From assembly GCA_963788935.1 (NCBI GenBank), contig CAWBIM010000016.1, positions 248,001 to 312,000 on the forward strand: DNA of 64,000 nucleotides, read 5' to 3'. Within the stretch, counting starts at the first letter, position 1; each line of letters starts with the position of its first letter. This DNA is from JAOPZW01 sp963788935. GTDB lineage: Bacteria > Actinomycetota > Thermoleophilia > Solirubrobacterales > Solirubrobacteraceae. Shown one piece after another: positions 18,122 to 28,091 of this stretch. A program made the position numbers and the translations under genes. The notes beneath the pieces were generated by a model. That model did no database searches and was not told the DNA's origin. It saw nothing but the letters and a program-made list of their open reading frames with translations.

Positions 18122-19156
18122 ATGCCCAACGACGTCCTCACCCGCGCGATCGACGCGCTCGGCTCCGGCCACGACCTGCCCCGCGAGCAGGCCGGCGCGG
18201 TGCTCGGCGAGATCATGCGCGGCGACTCCTCGGAGGTCCAGATCGCGGGCTTCCTCATCGCCCTGCGCACGAAGGGCGAGACGGTCGACGAGCTCGCCGG
18301 CCTCGCGGGCACCATGCGCGCGCTCGCGACGCCCGTCGCGGTCGACCGCCGCGACCTCGTCGACACGGCCGGGACCGGCGGCGGCAAGCCGACGTTCAAC
18401 GTCTCGACGACCGCCGCCCTGATCGCCGCCGGCGCGGGCTGCGCGCTGGCCAAGCACGGCAACCGCTCGGCGACCGGCCTGAGCGGCTCGGCCGACGTGC
18501 TCGAGGCGCTCGGCGCCCGCATCGACCTCGCGCCCGACGCCGTCGCGCGCTGCATCGACCGCGCCGGCTTCGGCTTCATGTTCGCGCCCGCCCACCACGC
18601 CGCGACGCGCTTCGTCGTCCCGGTGCGCAAGGAGCTCGCCGTCCGCACGATCTTCAACTTCCTCGGCCCGCTGACGAACCCCGCCGGCGCCCGCCGCCAG
18701 CTCATCGGCGTGTCCGACCCCGCCTACCTCGAGCGGATGGCGGGAGCGCTCGCGCGCCTGGGGTGCGACCGGGCGTTGCTAGTGTCCAGCGAAGATGGCC
18801 TGGACGAGATGAGTACGTCTGCGCCCACCCACGTCGTCGAGGTGAACGGCGACTCCCTCCGGCGCTACGTGGTCGCCCCGGCCGACGTCGGGATCGAGCT
18901 CGCGCCGTTCGACGCCGTGCGCGGCGGCACGCCCGACGCCAACGCCGCGACGACCCGCGCGATCCTCCAGGGCGAGGACGGCCCGCCGCGCGACATCGCG
19001 GCCTTCAACGCCGGCGCCGCGATCTACGCCGGCGGCCTGGCCGACTCGCTCGCAGCCGGGGTCGAGGCGGCGCGCTCGGCGATCGACTCGGGCGCCGCGG
19101 AGCGCACGCTCGACGGCTACATCGCGCTCAGCCGGGAGCTCGCGCCGGCCGCATGA
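18122..19156 (+). CDS. trpD: Anthranilate phosphoribosyltransferase
   Basis: 344 residues. Signature motifs for PRPP and anthranilate binding are GTGGGKPTFNVST near residue 83, KHGNRSATGLSGSADVLEALG, and FNFLGPLTNPAG. It joins anthranilate to PRPP in step two of tryptophan synthesis. The ATG immediately follows the trpG stop, a conserved trpGD arrangement. Its own stop overlaps an ATG (ATGA) that opens the repeated element before trpC. Confidence 0.96.
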   Translation: MPNDVLTRAIDALGSGHDLPREQAGAVLGEIMRGDSSEVQIAGFLIALRTKGETVDELAGLAGTMRALATPVAVDRRDLVDTAGTGGGKPTFNVSTTAALIAAGAGCALAKHGNRSATGLSGSADVLEALGARIDLAPDAVARCIDRAGFGFMFAPAHHAATRFVVPVRKELAVRTIFNFLGPLTNPAGARRQLIGVSDPAYLERMAGALARLGCDRALLVSSEDGLDEMSTSAPTHVVEVNGDSLRRYVVAPADVGIELAPFDAVRGGTPDANAATTRAILQGEDGPPRDIAAFNAGAAIYAGGLADSLAAGVEAARSAIDSGAAERTLDGYIALSRELAPAA

Positions 19157-19207
19157 CTGCGCGCCATTACTCGACCGTGCTTGGTGGCGACCTCCGGCGG
19201 AGCCGCG
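19153..19207 (+). promoter_or_regulatory. trp intergenic element, copy A (leader of trpC)
   Basis: The spacer between trpD and trpC matches the spacer between trpB and trpA at about 38 of 48 aligned positions counted from the stop codon. It contains the trpC ribosome binding site GGCGGAG inside a small hairpin (CTCCggcGGAG, 19191-19201). It opens with an ATG overlapping the trpD stop, whose frame begins MTARHYSTVLGGDLRR and resembles the small ORF before trpA. Translational coupling that opens the hairpin is a reasonable inference. Confidence 0.55.
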
Positions 19208-20011
19208 ATGAGCGTCCTCGACCGCATCGTCGACTCGACCCGCGAGGCGGTGGCCCGCCGGCGCGAGGAGACCCCGCTCGCCGAGCTCGAGGGCCGGCTC
19301 GCCGCGCCGCGCGACGACCGCCCGTTCCGCGAGGCGCTCACGCGCCCCGGCGTGTCGCTCATCGCCGAGCACAAGCGCCGCTCGCCGAGCGCCGGCGAGA
19401 TCCGCTCGGGGGCGACCGTCGCGGACGTCGTCACCGCCTACGAGCGCGGCGGGGCCGTCGCCCTGTCGGTCCTCACCGAGGGGCCGCACTTCGGCGGCTC
19501 GCTCGACGACCTGCGCGCCGCCCGCGGCGCGTCCGTCCTGCCGATCCTGCGCAAGGACTTCGTCGTCGACGCCTACCAGGTCTACGAGTCCGCCGTCGCG
19601 GGCGCCGACGCGATCCTGCTCATCGTCGCCGCCCTGGGCGACGAGGACCTCGCGGAGCTGCACCGCGAGGCGCTCGGCCTCGACCTCGACGTGCTCGTCG
19701 AGGTCCACCGCGAGGACGAGCTCGACCGCGCGCTCGAGGTCGCCGACCCCGACGTCATCGGGATCAACAACCGCGACCTCGTCGACTTCTCCGTCGACCT
19801 CGAGCGCACCTACGAGCTGCTCTCCGACGTGCCCGCGGGCAAGACCGTCGTGTCCGAGTCCGGCATCCACACCCGCGAGCAGCTCGACGACCTCGAGCGC
19901 GTCGGGGTCGACGCCGTGCTCGTCGGCGAGAGCCTCATGCGCGCCGACGACCCCGAGGCCGCCTGCCGCGAGCTGACGGGCTACGAGGGCGAGGCGGACG
20001 AGGTCTACTGA
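19208..20011 (+). CDS. trpC: Indole-3-glycerol-phosphate synthase
   Basis: 267 residues. The (beta/alpha)8 motifs are all present: LIAEHKRRSPSAGEI with the catalytic lysine, LPILRKDFVVDAYQV, ADAILLIVAAL, GINNRDLVDF and VSESGIHT. It closes the indole ring by decarboxylation. The ATG at 19208 is chosen because GGAG sits eight bases upstream and the family start (VLDRIVDSTR) follows. A GTG at 19181 in the same frame is possible but would translate the repeated element. Confidence 0.95.
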   Translation: MSVLDRIVDSTREAVARRREETPLAELEGRLAAPRDDRPFREALTRPGVSLIAEHKRRSPSAGEIRSGATVADVVTAYERGGAVALSVLTEGPHFGGSLDDLRAARGASVLPILRKDFVVDAYQVYESAVAGADAILLIVAALGDEDLAELHREALGLDLDVLVEVHREDELDRALEVADPDVIGINNRDLVDFSVDLERTYELLSDVPAGKTVVSESGIHTREQLDDLERVGVDAVLVGESLMRADDPEAACRELTGYEGEADEVY

Positions 20012-20029
20012 GCGGCGCCGCGCCATTTA

Positions 20030-20056
20030 GGAACCCTGAGAATCGGTTTAGCGACG
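20030..20056 (+). promoter_or_regulatory. Possible ECF-type promoter for the HtrA-like protease
   Basis: The 74-base gap between trpC and the protease is locally A/T-richer. GGAACC at 20030-20035 followed 15 bases later by GCGACG at 20051-20056 resembles the GGAAC-spacer-CG pattern of envelope-stress ECF sigma factors, which often control HtrA proteases. The spacing is slightly short, so this is tentative. Confidence 0.25.
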
Positions 20057-20085
20057 CTTGAGGGGCTCGTCACACACTGCGGGTC

Positions 20086-21270
20086 ATGCGGTGGAAGTCC
20101 CTCCTGCCCGTCGCGGTGGCGTCGGGCGCCCTCGGATGCCTCGCCGCCGTCGCGATCGTCGCGGAGTTCGATCTCGGCGGGGGCCACACGACCACGGTCG
20201 TCCAGCAGGCGCCCCTGCGCGGGGACGACACGTCGAGCGGCAACCGTCAGGGCCTGACCCCGCGCGACATCTACAAGCGCGTCGGCCCCGGGGTCGTGTT
20301 CATCCGCGCGCAGGTCGTCGAGGACTCGCAGTCCCCGTTCGACTTCGGCTTCCCCCAGCAGCAGCGCGGCGAGGCGACGGGCTCGGGCTTCGTCGTCGAC
20401 CGCAACGGCACGATCCTCACGAACGCGCACGTCGTCGCCGGGGCCACGAAGGTCACCGTCCAGTTCGCCGACAAGCACGTCGTCGAGGCGAAGATCCTCG
20501 GCCGCGACGAGTCGACCGACCTCGCGGTCCTGACGGTCAAGGCGAAGTCGAGCGAGCTGACCCCGCTCGCGCTCGGCAGCTCGAACGGCGTCCAGGTCGG
20601 CGACCCGACGATCGCGATCGGCAACCCGTTCGGGCTCGAGCGCACCCTGACGACCGGCGTCGTCTCGGCCACGCGCCGCACGATCCAGGCGCCCGACGGC
20701 TTCGAGATCGACGGGGTCATCCAGACCGACGCGGCGATCAACCCCGGCAACTCGGGCGGCCCGCTGCTCGACGCCGCCGGCCGCGTGATCGGCATCAACT
20801 CCCAGATCGAGACCGGCGGCAGCGGCGGCGGCAACGTCGGCATCGGCTTCGCCATCCCGATCAACACGGCCAAGCGGCTGCTCCCCGAGCTCGAGAAGAA
20901 CGGCCGCGTCGACCGCGGCTTCCTCGGGGTCGACTCGCTGACCATCGACTCCTCGCTCAGCGACCTCAACCTCCCGGTCGAGCGCGGCGTGCTCGTCCAG
21001 ACCGTGACCCCGAAGAGCCCCGCGGCGAAGGCCGGCATCTACGGCGGCAACATCGTCGCCCAGCTCGACGGCAACCAGATCCGCCTGGGCGGCGACATCA
21101 TCACCGCGGTCGACGGCAAGAGCGTCCGCACGAGCGACGACCTCGCCGACGCGATCGCGACCAGGAAGAAGGGCGACAAGGTCACGATCGACGTCGTCCG
21201 CGACGGCAAGAAGCGCACGATGACGGTCACGCTCGCCGCCCGCCCGACGCAGACCTCCGGGACCGGATAG
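20086..21270 (+). CDS. HtrA/DegP-like serine protease with PDZ domain
   Basis: 394 residues. An N-terminal membrane anchor (about residues 5-27) is followed by a low-complexity linker, then a trypsin-like domain with the triad His in LTNAHVVAG, Asp in ESTDLAVLTV and Ser in NPGNSGGPLLD. The last ~95 residues form a PDZ domain ending in VTIDVVRDGKKRTMTVTL. It acts outside the cytoplasmic membrane on misfolded proteins. It interrupts the trp genes between trpC and trpF, with its own gap upstream and its own possible promoter. Its stop is 17 bases before the trpF start. Confidence 0.93.
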   Translation: MRWKSLLPVAVASGALGCLAAVAIVAEFDLGGGHTTTVVQQAPLRGDDTSSGNRQGLTPRDIYKRVGPGVVFIRAQVVEDSQSPFDFGFPQQQRGEATGSGFVVDRNGTILTNAHVVAGATKVTVQFADKHVVEAKILGRDESTDLAVLTVKAKSSELTPLALGSSNGVQVGDPTIAIGNPFGLERTLTTGVVSATRRTIQAPDGFEIDGVIQTDAAINPGNSGGPLLDAAGRVIGINSQIETGGSGGGNVGIGFAIPINTAKRLLPELEKNGRVDRGFLGVDSLTIDSSLSDLNLPVERGVLVQTVTPKSPAAKAGIYGGNIVAQLDGNQIRLGGDIITAVDGKSVRTSDDLADAIATRKKGDKVTIDVVRDGKKRTMTVTLAARPTQTSGTG

Positions 21271-21274
21271 CCCG

Positions 21275-21280
21275 TACGAT
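21275..21280 (+). promoter_or_regulatory. -10 box for trpF
   Basis: TACGAT ends six bases before the trpF GTG, which would place the transcription start at the first base of the gene. It could begin a separate trpFBA transcript downstream of the protease. No convincing -35 hexamer was seen. Confidence 0.4.
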
Positions 21281-21286
21281 GGAGGC

Positions 21287-21951
21287 GTGCAACCCCCCCG
21301 GCCGCCTCGCATCAAGTTCTGCGGTATCACCGGCCTCGACGACGCCAAGCACGCCGTCGAGGCCGGTGCATGGGCGCTCGGCCTGATCCTGTTCGAGGGC
21401 TCGCCGCGGCGCTGTCCGCTGCCCGACGCGGAGCGGATCGTGTCGACCCTGCGCCGCCAGGCCGAGATCTGCGGCGTGTTCGTCAACGCGCCGCTCGCCG
21501 AGGTCACCGGGACCGCCGACGGGCTCGGGCTGACGATGGTCCAGCTCCACGGCGACGAGGGCCCGTCCTACTGCGCCGAGGTCGCCCGGCGCACCGGCGC
21601 GAAGGTCGTCAAGGCGGCGCGCGTCCGGGGCGGCGCGGACATCAACGCGCTCGAGGCGTTCCACACCGACCTGCACCTCCTCGACGCCCACCAGCCCGGG
21701 CGCTACGGGGGCACGGGGGAGACGTTCGACTGGGAGCTCGTGGGCCGGCGCCGCACGACGACCCCGTTCATCCTCAGCGGCGGCCTGAACCCGGACAACG
21801 TGGCGGACGCGATCGCCGCGACCCAGCCCTACGCCGTCGACACGGCCAGCGGCACCGAGGTCCGGCCCGGGGTCAAGGACCCCGAGAAGCTGCGGGCCTT
21901 CGCCGCCGCGGTCGCCGGGACGGTGCCGGCCGCCGTCGGCGAGGGCGCGTG

Positions 21952-21952
<1 letters not shown>
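21287..21952 (+). CDS. trpF: Phosphoribosylanthranilate isomerase
   Basis: 221 residues. Motifs of the family are KFCGITGLDDA with the catalytic Cys at the N-terminus, VQLHGDEG, and LSGGLNPDNVADAI with the phosphate-binding glycines. It performs the Amadori rearrangement preceding TrpC. The GTG start is fixed by the closeness of the conserved motif and by GGAGG just upstream, although a leaderless start is equally possible. The stop shares one base with the trpB ATG. Confidence 0.95.
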
Positions 21953-23114
<1,162 letters not shown>

Positions 23115-23118
<4 letters not shown>

Positions 23119-23177
23119 CAGCGCGTCATTGCTCGACCGTCGCCGCCGGCGACTTCCGGCGGAAGGGCTCGCGATGA
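23115..23177 (+). CDS. Putative 20-residue peptide ORF linking trpB and trpA (trp element copy B)
   Basis: A GTG overlapping the trpB stop (GTGA) opens a 20-codon frame whose TGA overlaps the trpA ATG (ATGA). The peptide begins MTARHCSTVAAGDFRR and matches the start of the frame before trpC (MTARHYSTVLGGDLRR). Several DNA differences between the copies are silent third-position changes. The segment also holds the trpA ribosome binding site (GGAAGG, 23161-23166) within a potential stem CCGCCGG/CCGGCGG that competes with a second stem GTCGCC/GGCGAC. Either a coupling peptide or an RNA element would fit; no family is recognised. Confidence 0.45.
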
Positions 23178-23984
23178 GCACGGTCCCGGCCGCCAACGCC
23201 GGCGTCGAGCGGATCGCCGGCGCGTTCTCGGGCTCGGGCAAGCGCGCGGCGCTGATGCCGTACCTCATGGGCGGCTTCCCCGACGTCGCGACCTCGCGGG
23301 CGATCGGCGAGGCCTACGCCGACGGCGGGGCCGACCTCGTCGAGCTCGGCGTCCCGTTCTCCGACCCGCTCGCCGACGGCCCGGTGATCCAGGCCGCCGG
23401 GAGCCGCGCGCTGGCGGCGGGGGCGACGGTCGGCGCCGTGCTCGAGGTCGCGACGGCGCTCGCCGAGCGCTTCCCGGTCGTCCTCATGTGTTACGCCAAC
23501 CAGGTGCTCGCGCGCGGGGTCGAGCAGTTCACGACGGATCTGGCGGCGGCCGGCGCGAGCGGGCTGATCGTCCCCGACCTGCCCCTCGAGGAGGCCGCCG
23601 ACGTGCGCGTCGCGTGCGAGGCGGCGGGTCTCGCGCTCGTGCCGCTCGTGGCCCCGACGACCCCGGACGAGCGCCTCGAGGCCATCGGGGCCGCCGCCCG
23701 CGGCTTCCTCTACACGGTCTCGGTCACCGGGACCACCGGCGAGCGCACCGGTCTGGCGGACGCCTACGCGGACGTCGTCGCCCGGGCCAAGGCGCACACG
23801 GCGGTCCCGGTGGCGCTCGGCTTCGGCATCGCGACCCCGGAGCACGCCGCCCGGGCCGCCGACGCCGGGGCCGACGGCGTCATCGTCGGCAGCCGCCTCG
23901 TGCGCGCCGCCGGCGAGTCGGCCGATCCCGCCGGCGCGGTGCGCGAGGTCGTCGCGGAGCATGGCCGACGCGCTGCGGGCCTGA
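23174..23984 (+). CDS. trpA: Tryptophan synthase alpha chain, frame broken near the end
   Basis: TrpA cleaves indole-3-glycerol phosphate to indole. Catalytic Glu lies in LVELGVPFSDPLADGP and catalytic Asp in LIVPDLPLEEA; phosphate-binding loops are ADGVIVGSRLV and the GFGI segment. As read, the frame runs past the expected end without a stop. Removing the C at 23960 restores a C-terminus of VVAEMADALRA and a stop at 23982-23984, giving 269 residues. The long in-frame continuation into the next operon is therefore an artefact. Confidence 0.93.
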
Positions 23985-23999
23985 CGGCTCCTCACGCCG

Positions 24000-24046
24000 C
24001 ACCGTGGTCACCAGGGGGCCGTATGCGCCCCCCAACGACCACGGTG
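24000..24046 (+). terminator. Strong hairpin after the trp operon
   Basis: A perfect 10-bp inverted repeat (CACCGTGGTC 24000-24009 with GACCACGGTG 24037-24046) encloses a second stem (GGGGGC 24014-24019 with GCCCCC 24027-24032). No U-tract follows, which is common for actinobacterial terminators. It lies 16 bases after the corrected trpA stop. Confidence 0.6.
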
Positions 24047-24155
24047 GGTGGACGTCGACGGACTCCCGCACGCCCGAGCACCAGCTCGTCCGCCCCCGTC
24101 CAGACACGGACCCCGCCGGGCCGCTCCGCCCCGGCGTCCGCTAGGTTTCCGCGCC

Positions 24156-24320
24156 ATGGGCGTCGTCCTCGCAACGACCTTCGGCCTGATCATCTGGCTG
24201 GTCCTCTGGGCCATCGGCGCCAAGGCGTTCGACGCCTTCATGATCACGGTGCTGATCGCGCTCGTCGCCGTGACGCTGCGGATGCTCACGCCGTATCTGC
24301 CGGGCAACCGGCGCTCCTGA
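24156..24320 (+). CDS. Small membrane protein (54 aa), GAKAF motif
   Basis: 54 residues, mostly hydrophobic, with two probable membrane segments: about residues 3-19 and 26-43, joined by AIGAKAFDAFMI. No family is recognised. A similar GAKAF-x2-LMI motif occurs in the 80-residue membrane protein at the far end of the liv operon. The ATG is preceded by TAGGTT at 24142-24147, eight bases upstream, so it may be transcribed leaderless from its own promoter. The short, clean reading frame between two hairpin-bounded operons supports it being real. Confidence 0.6.
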   Translation: MGVVLATTFGLIIWLVLWAIGAKAFDAFMITVLIALVAVTLRMLTPYLPGNRRS

Positions 24321-24399
24321 GCGCCCGTCCGGGCGCCGTCGCGCGCCGCCGGAAGCGCGCGAATTCATTCAGGGTTAACGAGCCTCGACGCATTGGACA

Positions 24400-24429
24400 T
24401 TGCGCCGCGTCTTCCCGCCCCCCTAGAAT
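24400..24429 (+). promoter_or_regulatory. Promoter of the liv operon
   Basis: TTGCGC (24400-24405) and TAGAAT (24424-24429) are separated by 18 bases inside a locally A/T-rich stretch. This is the best -35/-10 pair in the window. Unlike most genes here, livK has a real leader of about 30 bases with a strong ribosome binding site, GAGGAGGGA at 24455-24463. Confidence 0.6.
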
Positions 24430-24466
24430 CCACCGCCTTCGGTATCGCGTTCCTGAGGAGGGACCC

Positions 24467-25726
24467 TTGCGAGTACGTTCAGTGGCGGCTTCCGGCTGCC
24501 TCCTGACCGCTCTTGCCCTTGGAGTTGCCGCTTGCGGCGGCGACGACAACGGCGGTGGCGGCGGCGGGAGTAGCAGCAGCGGAGGTCGCACCACTCTCAC
24601 CATCTATTCGAGCTTGCCCCTGCAGGGCGACTCTCGCCCGCAGTCCGAGTCCGTCGTGAACGGCGAGAAGCTTGCGCTCGAGGAGGCCGGCGGCAAGGTC
24701 GGCAAGTTCAAGATCACCTACAAGAGCCTCGACGACGCCACGGCGGCGGCCGGCAAGTGGGAGCCGGGCCAGGTCTCGGCCGACGCCCGTAAGGCCGCGC
24801 AGGACCCGTCGACGATCGCCTACCTCGGCGAGTTCAACTCCGGCGCGTCGGCGATCGCTCTGCCGATCACCAACGAGGCCGGCATCCTGCAGGTCTCGCC
24901 GTCCAACACCTACGTCGGCCTGACCCGCTCCGAGGGCGCGGACAAGGGCGAGCCGGACAAGTACTACCCGTCCGGCAAGCGCACCTTCGGCCGCGTCGTC
25001 CCCGCCGACCACATCCAGGCGGCCGCGCAGGTCGCCTACCAGAAGGGCGAGGGCTGCACCAAGACGTACATCCTCAACGACAAGGAGGTGTACGGGAAGG
25101 GCATCGCGGACCAGGTGGCGACGATCGGCAAGGCCCAGGGCCTGCAGATCATGGGCAACGACGGCATCGACACGAAGGCCGCGAACTTCCGCACGCTCGC
25201 GACGAAGATCAAGTCGTCCGGCGCGGACTGCATGTTCTTCGGCGGCATCACCCAGAACAAGGGCGTGCAGGTCTTCAGCGACGTCCACGCGGCGAACCCG
25301 ACGGCCAAGCTGTTCGGCCCGGACGGCGTCGCCGAGTCGCCCTTCACCTCGAAGCTGAGCTCGGCCGTGCAGAAGCAGACGTACATCACGAACCCGACGC
25401 TCGATCCCAAGCTGTACCCGCCGGCGGCCCAGGACTTCTTCGCGAAGTTCAAGCAGAAGTACGGCAAGGACCCCGAGCCCTACGCGATCTACGGCTACGA
25501 GGCCATGAAGGTCGCCCTGCTCGCGATCCAGAACGCGGGCGACAAGGGCAACGACCGCCAGGCGGTCATCGACGCGTTCTTCAAGATCAAGGACCGCGAC
25601 TCGGTCCTCGGCAAGTACTCGATCGACGAGAACGGCGACACCACGCTCTCCGACTACGGAGCGGACAAGGTCGAGTCCGGCAAGCTGGTGTTCGACAAGG
25701 TCCTCAAGGCGCAGGGCGCCTCCTGA
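24467..25726 (+). CDS. livK: Branched-chain amino acid ABC transporter, substrate-binding lipoprotein
   Basis: 419 residues. The TTG start has an excellent ribosome binding site four bases upstream. A lipoprotein signal peptide ends in the lipobox GVAACGG (Cys near residue 23), followed by a Gly/Ser-rich linker. The rest is a type I periplasmic-binding fold (Peripla_BP_6): TIYSSLPLQGDSRPQSESV at the start and YAIYGYEAMKVALLAI near the end. It captures ligand outside the membrane for LivHMGF. Ligand identity (Leu/Ile/Val or another small acid or amide) is not certain. Confidence 0.92.
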   Translation: MRVRSVAASGCLLTALALGVAACGGDDNGGGGGGSSSSGGRTTLTIYSSLPLQGDSRPQSESVVNGEKLALEEAGGKVGKFKITYKSLDDATAAAGKWEPGQVSADARKAAQDPSTIAYLGEFNSGASAIALPITNEAGILQVSPSNTYVGLTRSEGADKGEPDKYYPSGKRTFGRVVPADHIQAAAQVAYQKGEGCTKTYILNDKEVYGKGIADQVATIGKAQGLQIMGNDGIDTKAANFRTLATKIKSSGADCMFFGGITQNKGVQVFSDVHAANPTAKLFGPDGVAESPFTSKLSSAVQKQTYITNPTLDPKLYPPAAQDFFAKFKQKYGKDPEPYAIYGYEAMKVALLAIQNAGDKGNDRQAVIDAFFKIKDRDSVLGKYSIDENGDTTLSDYGADKVESGKLVFDKVLKAQGAS

Positions 25727-25750
25727 TCCATTGACCTGACGGCGGACCGC

Positions 25751-25775
25751 GGGGCGGCGTGCAACGCGCCGCCCC
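25751..25775 (+). terminator. Hairpin between livK and livH
   Basis: GGGGCGGCG (25751-25759) pairs perfectly with CGCCGCCCC (25767-25775) around a 7-base loop. A stem just after the binding-protein gene often acts as a partial terminator or 3' stabiliser, giving more binding protein than permease. Control of stoichiometry is inferred. Confidence 0.5.
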
Positions 25776-25823
25776 CGCGGCCCCCCGCGGTTGTGAGAGA
25801 GTCCGGCCGAGGGAGGACGTTCA

Positions 25824-26865
25824 ATGGAAGCTGCATCGATCCCCGAGACGCCGACCGGCGCGCCCCCGCGCAACTCGGCCGTGGCGTGGGTCAGCGAAAA
25901 CATCCTGTGGGTGCTGCTCGGACTGGCGTTGGTCTACTTCTTCGTCCAGGACCCCAAGCAGACCCTCGACGACGTCAAGACGGGCCTGTCCAACGGGACG
26001 ATCTGGGCGCTGATCGCGCTCGGCTACACGCTCGTCTACGGCATCATCGAGCTGATCAACTTCGCCCACGGCGAGGTGTTCATGATCGGCTCGTTCGTGT
26101 CCGTCTCGATCTGGTCGACGCTCGGTGTCACGGACGCAGTCGGGGATCGTCGTCTCGATCCTCGCCATCCTGGGCGGCCTCGCCATCGCGATGCTCGCGA
26201 GCGGCACGCTCAACACGATGATCGAGCGCGTCGCCTACCGGCCGCTGCGCACCGCGCCGAAGCTCGCCCCCCTGATCACGGCGATCGGCATGAGCTTCAT
26301 CCTGCAGAACGTCGGCCTGCTCTGGCGCCCGACCCCGGACGCGGCGCCCGACCTGATCGGCTCCCAGAAGGACTACTTCTCGATCTTCGGCGTCGCGATC
26401 GAGCACTCCGACGTCTTCGCCGTCATCGTCACCGTGCCGCTGCTCGTCGCGCTCGTCTGGTTCGTCGGGTCGACCCGCCACGGCAAGGCGATGCGCGCGA
26501 CCGCGCAGGACCCGGACGCCGCGCGGCTGATGGGCATCAACGTCGACCGCACGATCTCGCTGACGTTCATGCTCGGCGGCCTGCTGGCCGGCGCCGCCGG
26601 GATGATCTACGCGCTCTACAACGGCACGATCCAGTTCAACCAGGGCTTCACGGCCGGCCTCATCGCCTTCACCGCGGCCGTCATGGGCGGCATCGGCAAC
26701 CTCAAGGGCGCCGTCGTCGGAGGCCTGATCATCGGCGTGATCCAGTCGATCTCCGACACGCACTACGGCCAGGTTTGGACGCCTGCCGTCGTGTTCGCGA
26801 TCCTGATCCTGGTGATGGTGTTCCGGCCGCAAGGGCTGTTCGGCGAGGAGACGAGGGAAGGATGA
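25824..26865 (+). CDS. livH: Branched-chain amino acid ABC transporter permease LivH, frame broken once
   Basis: A multi-spanning inner-membrane permease. The first part has the LivH motif YGIIELINFAHGEVFMIG near residue 75; the second has TAQDPDAARLMGINVDR and the conserved ending AVVFAILILVMVFRPQGLFGE. The frame breaks at about 26135-26138; dropping one base joins GVTD to QSGIVVSILAILGG, giving 346 residues. ATG at 25824 has GGGAGG upstream. The end overlaps livM by ATGA. Confidence 0.9.
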
Positions 26866-28091
26866 GCACCGCCGTCGCCAGCCTCCGCACGAACGCCGCG
26901 AGCGTCCGGCGCCTCCTGCCGACCTGGGCGTGGGGCCTCATCTTCATCGCCCTGGCGATCCTCTACCCGTACATCCTCGACCAGCTCATGGCGTCGCCGG
27001 ACGACCTGCTCGACGCCTCGATCCAGACCCTCGGCTACATGATCATGGCCCTCGGCCTGAACATCGTCGTCGGGTTCGCCGGGCTGCTCGACCTCGGCTA
27101 CGTCGCGTTCTACGCGATCGGCGCCTTCGTCATCGGCTGGCTCGGGTCGCAGCAGTTCCCCGACGTCGCCGGCGGGAACGGGATCCACATCCTCACGCGC
27201 GCCAAGAGCGCGTTCGGGTCCGACGTCCCCGGCATCCACATCAACTTCTTCATCGTCATCTTCATCGCCGCCGCGTTCACGGGGATCTGGGGCGTGATCC
27301 TCGGCGCGCCGACCCTGCGCCTGCGCGGCGACTACCTGGCGATCGTGACGCTCGCGTTCGGCGAGATCGTGCCGCGCATCTTCGAGAACTCGACGAGCGG
27401 CATCCTCGGCATCGGCAGCACGGACTTCTCCAACGGCCGCCAGGGGATCACCCCGATCGACAAGATCAACCTCCCGTGGACCACGGAGACGCTCAAATAT
27501 CCACTCGAGCTGAAACCCGTGTACTTCGTCGGGCTGGCGATGGTCCTGCTGGTCATCTTCGTCAACATCCGGCTGCGCGACTCGCGCCTGGGCCGGGCGT
27601 GGATCGCGGTCCGCGAGGACGAGGTCGCGGCCGCCGCGATGGGCGTGAACCTCGTGCGCACGAAGCTGTGGGCCTACGCGATCGGCGCCTCGCTCGGCGG
27701 CTTCGCCGGCGCGTTCCTCGGCACGTACAACAACACGGTGAACGTCGACCAGTTCGAGTTCGGGTTCTCCGTCTTCATCTTGTGCATGGTGATCATCGGC
27801 GGGATGGGCAACATCTGGGGCGTGATGCTCGGCGCGGTCGTGCTGTCGCTGATGAACCGCTACCTGCTCAAGGAGCTCAACGGCATCCCGGACAAGATCG
27901 GCCTCGACTTCGACGTGACGTCGATCAACTTCGGCATCTTCGGCTTCTTCCTGCTCGTGATGATGGTGCTCCGCCCCGAGGGCTTCCTGCCATCGTCCAG
28001 ACGCAAGCTCGAGTTGCACGCCGACGTCGACGAGACCGACCACATCGGCGCGCAGTCCGACCACCAGTACTACGAGACGCGCGAGACATGA
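26862..28091 (+). CDS. livM: Branched-chain amino acid ABC transporter permease LivM
   Basis: 409 residues with about ten membrane segments. Family motifs are GLNIVVGFAGLLDLGYVAFYAIGA near residue 65 and RAWIAVREDEVAAAAMGVN in the cytoplasmic loop contacting the ATPases. A hydrophilic C-terminal tail follows VLRPEGFLPS. It forms the membrane channel with LivH. Start and stop overlap the neighbouring genes as ATGA, so the operon is translationally coupled. Confidence 0.94.
   Translation: MSTAVASLRTNAASVRRLLPTWAWGLIFIALAILYPYILDQLMASPDDLLDASIQTLGYMIMALGLNIVVGFAGLLDLGYVAFYAIGAFVIGWLGSQQFPDVAGGNGIHILTRAKSAFGSDVPGIHINFFIVIFIAAAFTGIWGVILGAPTLRLRGDYLAIVTLAFGEIVPRIFENSTSGILGIGSTDFSNGRQGITPIDKINLPWTTETLKYPLELKPVYFVGLAMVLLVIFVNIRLRDSRLGRAWIAVREDEVAAAAMGVNLVRTKLWAYAIGASLGGFAGAFLGTYNNTVNVDQFEFGFSVFILCMVIIGGMGNIWGVMLGAVVLSLMNRYLLKELNGIPDKIGLDFDVTSINFGIFGFFLLVMMVLRPEGFLPSSRRKLELHADVDETDHIGAQSDHQYYETRET

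Noticed and set aside
20012..20040. Third copy of the trp intergenic element after trpC
   Set aside because: Only a GCGCCATT string is shared; the rest does not align, so it is probably chance.
23960..25726. TrpA-LivK fusion protein
   Set aside because: The frame is open from trpA through livK, but the joining translation is low complexity, crosses a terminator hairpin and a promoter, and disappears when the extra C at 23960 is removed.
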